The position numbers were made by a program, and so were the translations under genes. Below are positions 5,083 through 10,204 of a stretch of DNA of 10,204 bases, in pieces. The stretch comes from Candidatus Altimarinota bacterium (GTDB lineage: Bacteria; Patescibacteriota; Gracilibacteria; UM-FILTER-43-11). The notes beneath the pieces are model-generated. The model made no database searches. It was not told the origin of the DNA and saw nothing but the letters and a program-made list of their open reading frames with translations. Each line of letters opens with the position of its first letter. Position 1 is the first letter of the stretch. Location of the stretch: NCBI GenBank assembly GCA_029934675.1, contig JAOZLT010000037.1, forward strand, positions 1 to 10,204. The letters run 5' to 3'.

Positions 5083-7908
5083 ATGACAGTACTCGCAATT
5101 TTCCTTTTAATCGGTATTTTATACATCTTTTTCCATTTTTTTCGCGCACTTAAACTTAGCGCAAATAATCGGAATATGGAGAGTGTTGTTTTACGTGTGG
5201 CTGTATCTAAACTTAATGAACGCGGGCCTATTGTTGCGGAGCAGATTTATAGTGCTTTGCATGGTTTGGAAAGTAACTATGGTTTAACTGACTATATATT
5301 TAGTCGGCCAAAACCAAGAATAAGTTTAGAAATTGCTTCGGTTAAGAATGTTATTCAGTTTTTTATCTGGGCGCCAAGGAAATTTAAGAATGTAATTGAA
5401 AGTCAGATATATGCGCAGTATCCGGATGTTGAGATAAGTGAAGTAGAAGATTATACAAAAGAGGCATTTAATATTTTTGAAGTATCTTTACCTGAAAGTT
5501 CTGGTGTGCAAGCTGTTTCTGGTGAAATGGTGGAATATGAAGCAAAATCCGGAGCATTAGAGGCTAGAGAATCCAGAAGTGCGATGCGTAATGCTGTAAC
5601 TGCGGAGCTTGGTTTTACTGATGCGTGGGTTTATCCAATTAAACGTTTTCCGCAATTTGAAGATAAATTAACACGTTTGGCGACTGAACCATTGGCCGGT
5701 ATTACTGCGACGTTGTCAAAATTAAATGCGACAGATGAACAGGTATGGATACAAATAACTATGGAACCTATCGGAGATTGGTCTCGTAAACGTGGGCTTA
5801 AGTGTTTGAAGATTGTAACTAATGGACTTTTTGACAGTATTTTTTGGTTAAATACTTTTGCTACAAAAATTTATCTGGCACGGGGTTTTTGGAAAAGGCT
5901 TTTTTATAGCCCATTATATCTTTTGTTCTGGATGATACGTGGGTTTAGAACATCTGATCTTTCCAGTAGTAAATCTAATAGTTCTGATGATGAATTGGAT
6001 GAACAGACTTCTCGTAATCATGATAGGGAAGATCCTATAACAGCTGCTGTGGATAAAGTGACTAGGATTTTGTTTGATACCAATATTCGTATTGTGTATA
6101 TTCCACGACCTGAGAACAGAGATTTAGCCGAAGTGAAATTGAATGAGATTGCAGGTAGTTTTAAGCAGTTTAATCTTCCGAATTTGAATAATCTTGAGAT
6201 AAAAAGTATCAATAAAAATAATATTCAGATATTAAGGAGGTATCAGCAAAGATTGGTAGTTAATCCAATGATTATGAATGTGGAGGAATTGGCTACTCTT
6301 TATCATATGCCTGCGATGGATGTAGGTACACCGAATGTATTTTGGGTTAATTCAAGAAGGCTAGAGCCACCTCACGATTTACCAATTGTTGGTACGGTGC
6401 CTGATGAGGAATTAACAATTATTGGTGAAACAAATTTCCGTGGACATAAACAAAAGTTTGGAATTAAAACGGTTGATCGAAGACGTCATGTATATATAAT
6501 TGGTAAAACAGGTATGGGTAAATCTGTGCTTTTGGAAAATATGATTCGTAGTGATGTTGAGCAGAAAAAAGGTGTAGCTATAATTGATCCTCATGGTGAT
6601 TTGGCGGACGCGGTAATCGATTTTGTTCCAGCTCATAGAACAAATGATGTGGTGATTTTAGATCCTTCGGATATCTCTCATCCATTCGCATTTAATATGT
6701 TGGAAAGTGGTGATGATCCAAACAAGAGAAATCTGATTGCTTCCGGTTTACTTGGTGTATTTAAAAAGATGTATTCAGAAAGCTGGGGACCAAGATTGGA
6801 ACATATTTTGAGAAATTGTTTGCTTGCACTTGCTGAAACTCCAAATACATCCATGCTTGGTATTATGAGAATTTTAGTGGATGAAGAATATCGTCGCAAA
6901 ATCGTTTCAGGTATTAGTAATCCTATGGTTAGAAGTTTTTGGATTGATGAGTTTGGAAAGATGCAGGATAGGATGAGAACTGAGGCTATTTCTCCAATTC
7001 AAAATAAAGTAGGACAATTCCTTTCTTCCACTATGATTCGTAATATTGTTGGACAAGTTAAATCCACTGTAAATATTCGTTTTATGATGGACACGGGTAA
7101 AATTATTATTATTAACCTTTCTAAGGGTAAGATTGGTGAGGATAATTCAAGCCTGCTTGGTTCAATGCTTATTACTAAATTTCAGTTGGATGCGATGAGT
7201 CGTGCTGATACTCCAGAGAAGGATCGTAAGGATTTTTATTTATATGTGGATGAGTTCCAGAACTTTGCTACTGATGCTTTTGCTACAATTTTATCCGAAG
7301 CCAGAAAGTATAAACTCAATCTTACGATGGCGAATCAGTATGTTGCGCAGATGCCGGATGAAGTGCGTGATGCTGTGTTTGGTAATGTGGGTACGACACT
7401 TGCATTTCAGGTTGGTTTTGATGATGCGGAATATTTTAGTAATCAATTTTCTGAGGAAGTTTTACCGAATGATATTGTTTCTTTGCCAAAATATAATTGT
7501 TATACAAAGTTGATGATAGATGGTATGCCGAGTCGTACTTTTTCGCTTGGTACATTGCCACCACCAGAAGCGGATGAAGAAGAAGGGCGTAGGGAAAAGA
7601 TTGTCCGTTTATCACGAGAGCGTTATTGTACAAAGCTTGAGGTTGTTGAGGATAAGATTTTGAGGTGGGCAGAGATAGGGCAGAAATTGGAAGAAGGAAA
7701 AAATAGGAAGAAATTTAATAAACCGAAATTTGAAAAACCTAAACTTGATAAGCCGAAAGAACAAAGGAATAAAACTGAAAAGTCGAAAAGTCTGAAAGTC
7801 GAAAATTTGAGATCCAAAGAGCAAAATTCAAAAGACGAGAAACCGAAGTTTGATAAGTCGAAGGCTGATAAGCCAAAATCAGATAGACCGAAAGGTAATA
7901 AGAAGTAA
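5083..7908 (+). CDS. TraG/VirD4-HerA-type membrane ATPase (type IV secretion coupling protein-like)
   Basis: A 941-aa ATPase of the coupling-protein/HerA class, which in known systems pumps DNA or protein across the membrane at the expense of ATP. One N-terminal membrane helix (about 3-22) anchors it. Residues of about 30-430 form a family-specific region with a second hydrophobic patch at about 281-289 (YSPLYLLFW). The motor domain has Walker A GKTGMGKS (474-481), IIDPHGDLAD (D502) and Walker B LYVDEFQNF (D723, E724), then an arginine-and-glutamine stretch ANQYVAQMP. From about 875 the tail is low-complexity with degenerate KPK(F/L)(D/E)K units and is probably disordered. No other type IV secretion or relaxase gene is present, so classical conjugation is not supported; stand-alone genes like this are common in Patescibacteria. 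ATG at 5083 has no Shine-Dalgarno sequence. The gene has its own promoter and is enclosed by inverted repeats. Confidence 0.92.
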   Translation: MTVLAIFLLIGILYIFFHFFRALKLSANNRNMESVVLRVAVSKLNERGPIVAEQIYSALHGLESNYGLTDYIFSRPKPRISLEIASVKNVIQFFIWAPRKFKNVIESQIYAQYPDVEISEVEDYTKEAFNIFEVSLPESSGVQAVSGEMVEYEAKSGALEARESRSAMRNAVTAELGFTDAWVYPIKRFPQFEDKLTRLATEPLAGITATLSKLNATDEQVWIQITMEPIGDWSRKRGLKCLKIVTNGLFDSIFWLNTFATKIYLARGFWKRLFYSPLYLLFWMIRGFRTSDLSSSKSNSSDDELDEQTSRNHDREDPITAAVDKVTRILFDTNIRIVYIPRPENRDLAEVKLNEIAGSFKQFNLPNLNNLEIKSINKNNIQILRRYQQRLVVNPMIMNVEELATLYHMPAMDVGTPNVFWVNSRRLEPPHDLPIVGTVPDEELTIIGETNFRGHKQKFGIKTVDRRRHVYIIGKTGMGKSVLLENMIRSDVEQKKGVAIIDPHGDLADAVIDFVPAHRTNDVVILDPSDISHPFAFNMLESGDDPNKRNLIASGLLGVFKKMYSESWGPRLEHILRNCLLALAETPNTSMLGIMRILVDEEYRRKIVSGISNPMVRSFWIDEFGKMQDRMRTEAISPIQNKVGQFLSSTMIRNIVGQVKSTVNIRFMMDTGKIIIINLSKGKIGEDNSSLLGSMLITKFQLDAMSRADTPEKDRKDFYLYVDEFQNFATDAFATILSEARKYKLNLTMANQYVAQMPDEVRDAVFGNVGTTLAFQVGFDDAEYFSNQFSEEVLPNDIVSLPKYNCYTKLMIDGMPSRTFSLGTLPPPEADEEEGRREKIVRLSRERYCTKLEVVEDKILRWAEIGQKLEEGKNRKKFNKPKFEKPKLDKPKEQRNKTEKSKSLKVENLRSKEQNSKDEKPKFDKSKADKPKSDRPKGNKK

Positions 7909-7917
7909 TGATTACTT

Positions 7918-8097
7918 CCCTTGGTAAGCCGAGGGTTCCTCCTTATTCAAGGAGGGGAAATTTTAAGTACTCTGTAATACTTACTCTTACTAAAAATTTC
8001 CCCATCCTCAAGTGAGGATGGGCCGATTCGCTGCGGTGAAACGGGGGTGGTTGTTACTGAGTGGAAGTTTGTTAGTCAGTTATGCTAAAATACCCCC
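7918..8097. repeat. Modular palindromic element, copy B, ending at the TyrA-PheA start codon
   Basis: Beginning ten bases after the ATPase stop, it contains three consecutive hairpins: CCCTTGG/CCGAGGG (7918-7935, one T-G pair), CCTCCTT/AAGGAGG (7938-7955, loop ATTC), and the near-perfect CCCATCCTCA-AG-TGAGGATGGG (8001-8022). The second and third are joined by a larger inverted repeat, GGGGAAATTTT (7954-7964) with AAAATTTCCCC (7993-8003). Bases 7999-8097 match copy A in inverse orientation. The left arm differs from copy A's, which has a different stem module there. The hairpins may end ATPase transcription, while the right end supplies the promoter of the next gene. Confidence 0.75.
8081..8097 (+). 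promoter_or_regulatory. Extended -10 promoter, leaderless start for the TyrA-PheA gene
   Basis: TATGCTAAAAT (8081-8091) contains TG-C-TAAAAT, followed by six bases (ACCCCC) and then ATG at 8098. The spacing puts the transcription start on the A of the start codon. This is the same arrangement as upstream of the glycosyltransferase. No consensus -35 is seen at 16-18 bases. Confidence 0.62.
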
Positions 8098-9825
8098 ATG
8101 CAACCAATAATAGGAATCATTGGTGGTAGAGGAGAAATGGGTAAGTATTTTACCGAGTTTTTTGAGCGTAATGGATTTAAGGTTATAGTTAGCGGTAGAC
8201 GGACTAAACTTACCAATCTTCAACTTACAAAAAAAGCGGATGTGGTGATTGTGAGTGTGCCGATTGGTGTAACGGAAAAGGTAATTAAACAAGTTGCTCC
8301 ACATGTAAAAAAGAGTGGGGTGTTGATGGATTTTACATCACTCAAAGTATTTCCGATGGAGGCTATGAAGGGTTGTAAGGGGTCATATCTTGGCTGTCAT
8401 CCTATGTTTGGTCCAACAATATCAATTGGTGGGCAGATGGTGGTTTTGTGTAAGGGAAGGGGAGATAAATGGTTTAAGTGGTGGAAGAATTTGCTTGAGA
8501 AAAACAAAGTCGAAGTTAAAATGCTGACAGCTGCAAAGCACGATAAATTGATGGCATATATACAATCTCTTACGCATTTCAGTTATCTTGGTCTGGCGGA
8601 CGTTCTCAAAAACAGCGGACTTAAACTCTCTGACTTACTTGAATACGAAAGTCCTGTTTACCGATTAAGATTGGATTTTATGGGGCGGATTTTGAATCAA
8701 GATCCGAATTTATATGCTCAAATACAAGTACAAAATCCTGATAGTTTGAAAGTTATGAAAAAGTTGATGTCAGCGTCTGAAAGCTGGCTTGAAATGGTGG
8801 AGAAGAAAGATGTGAAAAAATTTGAAAAAAAGTTTAATGAACTTTCTAAATATTTTGGAAATTTTAAGAAAAAAGCTTCTGAAGAATCTGACTTTCTAAT
8901 AGAACAGATGAATCGGAAAAAGTTGATGGAGGGTGGAAAATTGGATGTTCAAAAACCTGATAAATCATATGATCTTGTTGCGCTTGGGCCTGAAAACACA
9001 TTCTCTAGTCTAGCTACGAAGAAATTTGCGAAACAAATTTTAGAAAGCCAAAAAGCCAAAAAGCCTGAAAGCCAAAAAATTTGGTATACGGATTCGATTT
9101 CGGAGGTTTTTGAGATTGTTAAAAAAGGAATTATTAAGCGAGGTATTGTCCCAATTGAAAACAAAGTTACAGGAACAATTGCTGAAACTTCTGATAACCT
9201 TTTTGAGTCTGGACTTAAAATTCAGGAAGAGTTTAGTTTGTATGTTCATCATTGTTTATCTGTAATTGATAAAACTGATATCAAAACTATATATTCTCAT
9301 GCTCAACCACTTAGACAATGCAGAAAATATATCAAAAAGCATTATCCAAATGTAGAACTTGTGGCGTTGCCTAGTACTACAGCAGCTTTAAAGAAAGTTT
9401 CTACAGCTAACGAGTATAATTCTGCAGTTATTAGCTCTGCGGAGGCTGCAAAAGATTTTGGTATGAAGATAGTAGAAAAAAATATCGAAGACTATAAATA
9501 TAATGCCACACGTTTTCTTGTGATTGGTAATCCATCTGAACGGCGTTCTGGTCGGATAGGAAAGAAAAAGGGGAAGAAATATAAAACATCAATTGTCTTC
9601 TATTTTTCTGATGATAAGCCTGGCGCTTTACATCAGGTATTGGGTGAGTTTTCGGATGCGAAAGTTAATATGACTCGTATTGAATCATCTGCTAATCCAA
9701 AAATTCCTGGTGGTTATGTGTTTTATGTGGATTTTGAAGGTTATGTGGAGAAATCAAATATTAAAAAAATGCTTTCTGTAATAAGAAGGCATGTTAAACA
9801 GTTGGAAATTTTAGGTTGTTATTAG
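8098..9825 (+). CDS. Fused prephenate dehydrogenase - prephenate dehydratase - ACT protein
   Basis: This 575-aa bifunctional enzyme should turn prephenate into hydroxyphenylpyruvate (toward Tyr) and into phenylpyruvate (toward Phe). TyrA part, about 1-275: dinucleotide site IGIIGGRGEMG (5-15), DFTSLK (78-83), HPMFGP with likely catalytic H101, SLTHF (H160), then a helical dimer region. It most resembles archaeal-style TyrA. PheA part, about 290-480: LGPENTFSS (296-304), VPIENKVTGT (351-360), SHAQPLRQC (400-408) and the catalytic N-A-TRF (469-473). ACT part, about 495-575: PGALH (508-512), but the usual Phe-binding ESRP reads ESSA (529-532). No AroQ chorismate mutase domain is visible, unlike E. 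coli TyrA and PheA. A repetitive insert KAKKPESQK sits at about 319-327. ATG at 8098 is probably leaderless. The stop overlaps the convergent gene by three bases. Confidence 0.92.
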   Translation: MQPIIGIIGGRGEMGKYFTEFFERNGFKVIVSGRRTKLTNLQLTKKADVVIVSVPIGVTEKVIKQVAPHVKKSGVLMDFTSLKVFPMEAMKGCKGSYLGCHPMFGPTISIGGQMVVLCKGRGDKWFKWWKNLLEKNKVEVKMLTAAKHDKLMAYIQSLTHFSYLGLADVLKNSGLKLSDLLEYESPVYRLRLDFMGRILNQDPNLYAQIQVQNPDSLKVMKKLMSASESWLEMVEKKDVKKFEKKFNELSKYFGNFKKKASEESDFLIEQMNRKKLMEGGKLDVQKPDKSYDLVALGPENTFSSLATKKFAKQILESQKAKKPESQKIWYTDSISEVFEIVKKGIIKRGIVPIENKVTGTIAETSDNLFESGLKIQEEFSLYVHHCLSVIDKTDIKTIYSHAQPLRQCRKYIKKHYPNVELVALPSTTAALKKVSTANEYNSAVISSAEAAKDFGMKIVEKNIEDYKYNATRFLVIGNPSERRSGRIGKKKGKKYKTSIVFYFSDDKPGALHQVLGEFSDAKVNMTRIESSANPKIPGGYVFYVDFEGYVEKSNIKKMLSVIRRHVKQLEILGCY

Positions 9826-10136
9826 GTGTCGGCTTGCCAGATTTTAGCTTGTTTACTTCTGTCTATTTGTCCATTGGGTTGATTTTCAAATACTATGCAA
9901 AATACTCTGTTTAATAAGTCTCTTTTTAGCTTAAAGGCGTGGACGGTTTGATTGGTAGGTACTATTAGATTAGTTGGTTTATCGGTTAATTCTAGCTCAT
10001 TTTCTGTGATAATAGCTCCATTGGCACCTAAAATTTCTCTTACAACACTTCTGAGTCCTTGTACTAATTTTTCCTTGGCAAATTTAATATCACTAGAATC
10101 AATGCCCCTTTGATATGTTGAATCAGGAGTATTCAA
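9822..10136 (-). CDS. Hypothetical 104-aa protein with TTG start
   Basis: I do not recognise this family. The product is soluble in appearance: no signal peptide or membrane helix, a charged amphipathic helix around 17-37 (DIKFAKEKLVQGLRSVVREI), then short beta-prone segments (NLIVPTNQTVHAFKL, RVFCIVFE), ending QAKIWQADT. No catalytic motif is evident. The start is taken as TTG at 10136, because no ATG occurs in frame between the upstream promoter and that point, nor within the first third of the frame. The strong promoter just upstream (TTGACA-17-TAATAT) supports an intact, expressed gene with a leader of about 22 bases. It overlaps the end of the TyrA-PheA gene by three bases, tail to tail, with no terminator between them. 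Confidence 0.65.
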   Translation of the reverse strand: MNTPDSTYQRGIDSSDIKFAKEKLVQGLRSVVREILGANGAIITENELELTDKPTNLIVPTNQTVHAFKLKRDLLNRVFCIVFENQPNGQIDRSKQAKIWQADT

Positions 10137-10164
10137 AAATACTAATATTAAGTAAATGGGTGTT

Positions 10165-10193
10165 ATATTAGTATCTTTTTATATTGTTGTCAA
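10165..10193 (-). promoter_or_regulatory. Consensus sigma70 promoter of the 104-aa gene
   Basis: On the minus strand, TTGACA (10193-10188), a 17-base spacer, and TAATAT (10170-10165), with a predicted start near 10158, about 22 bases before the TTG codon. Confidence 0.7.
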
Positions 10194-10204
10194 GTAAAAG
10201 ATTT

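Noticed and set aside
7612..7824. Minus-strand Phe/Leu-rich frames over the ATPase tail
   Set aside because: They are the complement of the Lys-rich repeats and show no independent start signal or conserved motif.
5083..7908. Conjugation or mobilisation locus
   Set aside because: Only the coupling-type ATPase is present. No relaxase, VirB4, pilin, mating-pair gene or oriT-like nick site is seen.
7938..7964. Classical intrinsic terminator of the ATPase gene
   Set aside because: The CCTCCTT/AAGGAGG hairpin is followed by GGGGAAATTTT, not an immediate T tract, and it belongs to a larger palindromic repeat; termination there is possible but not shown.
4737..8097. Composite transposon carrying the ATPase gene
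   Set aside because: There is no transposase or recombinase between or near the inverted copies, and no target-site duplication: the flanks are simply the coding sequences starting at the two ATG codons. Kept only as a repeat-mediated rearrangement idea.

Overview
The window looks like chromosomal DNA from an AT-rich, uncultivated bacterium, most likely of the Candidate Phyla Radiation (Patescibacteria). The grounds are inference: low GC, tightly packed genes with almost no Shine-Dalgarno sequences, Lys-rich protein tails, a stand-alone TraG/VirD4-type ATPase of the kind common in that group, and many short modular palindromes between genes, including a CCTGCCTACCAGCAGG-type hairpin. TGA acts as a stop: it ends two genes and never occurs inside the long reading frames, so the recoded Gracilibacteria/Absconditabacteria lineages are unlikely.

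Left part (1-3660). A secreted or membrane-anchored von Willebrand A-like protein (+) converges on a pentapeptide-repeat protein (-). Next comes a roughly 380-base stretch without a long gene. It holds an imperfect palindrome, a 51-codon two-helix membrane smORF (-), and a consensus-like + strand promoter that fires straight into a terminator-like hairpin at the 3' end of an NYN/LabA-type nuclease gene (-).

Middle (2992-8097). The NYN gene is the second gene of an operon led by a GT4 glycosyltransferase; the two overlap by ATGA. The glycosyltransferase and the divergent TraG/VirD4-like ATPase are separated by a complex palindromic element. A second, inverted copy lies just after the ATPase gene. 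The outer 99 bases of the two copies match without gaps (about 89% by hand count). Each ends exactly at a start codon and each carries the same extended -10 promoter six bases before that codon. The glycosyltransferase operon and the aromatic amino acid gene therefore appear to be driven by the same duplicated, probably leaderless promoter module, with the ATPase gene enclosed between the copies. The ATPase has its own near-perfect promoter (TTGACA-17-TACAAT).

Right part (8098-10204). A 575-aa fusion joins prephenate dehydrogenase (TyrA), prephenate dehydratase (PheA) and an ACT domain, without a visible chorismate mutase domain. It overlaps tail to tail with an unrecognised 104-aa gene that has an excellent promoter near the window's right edge.

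I find no shared pathway for the genes. Cell-surface or envelope work (vWA protein, glycosyltransferase, ATPase) and Tyr/Phe biosynthesis sit side by side. The most unusual structure is the inverted promoter-plus-hairpin module. I see no tRNA, rRNA, CRISPR array or transposase.
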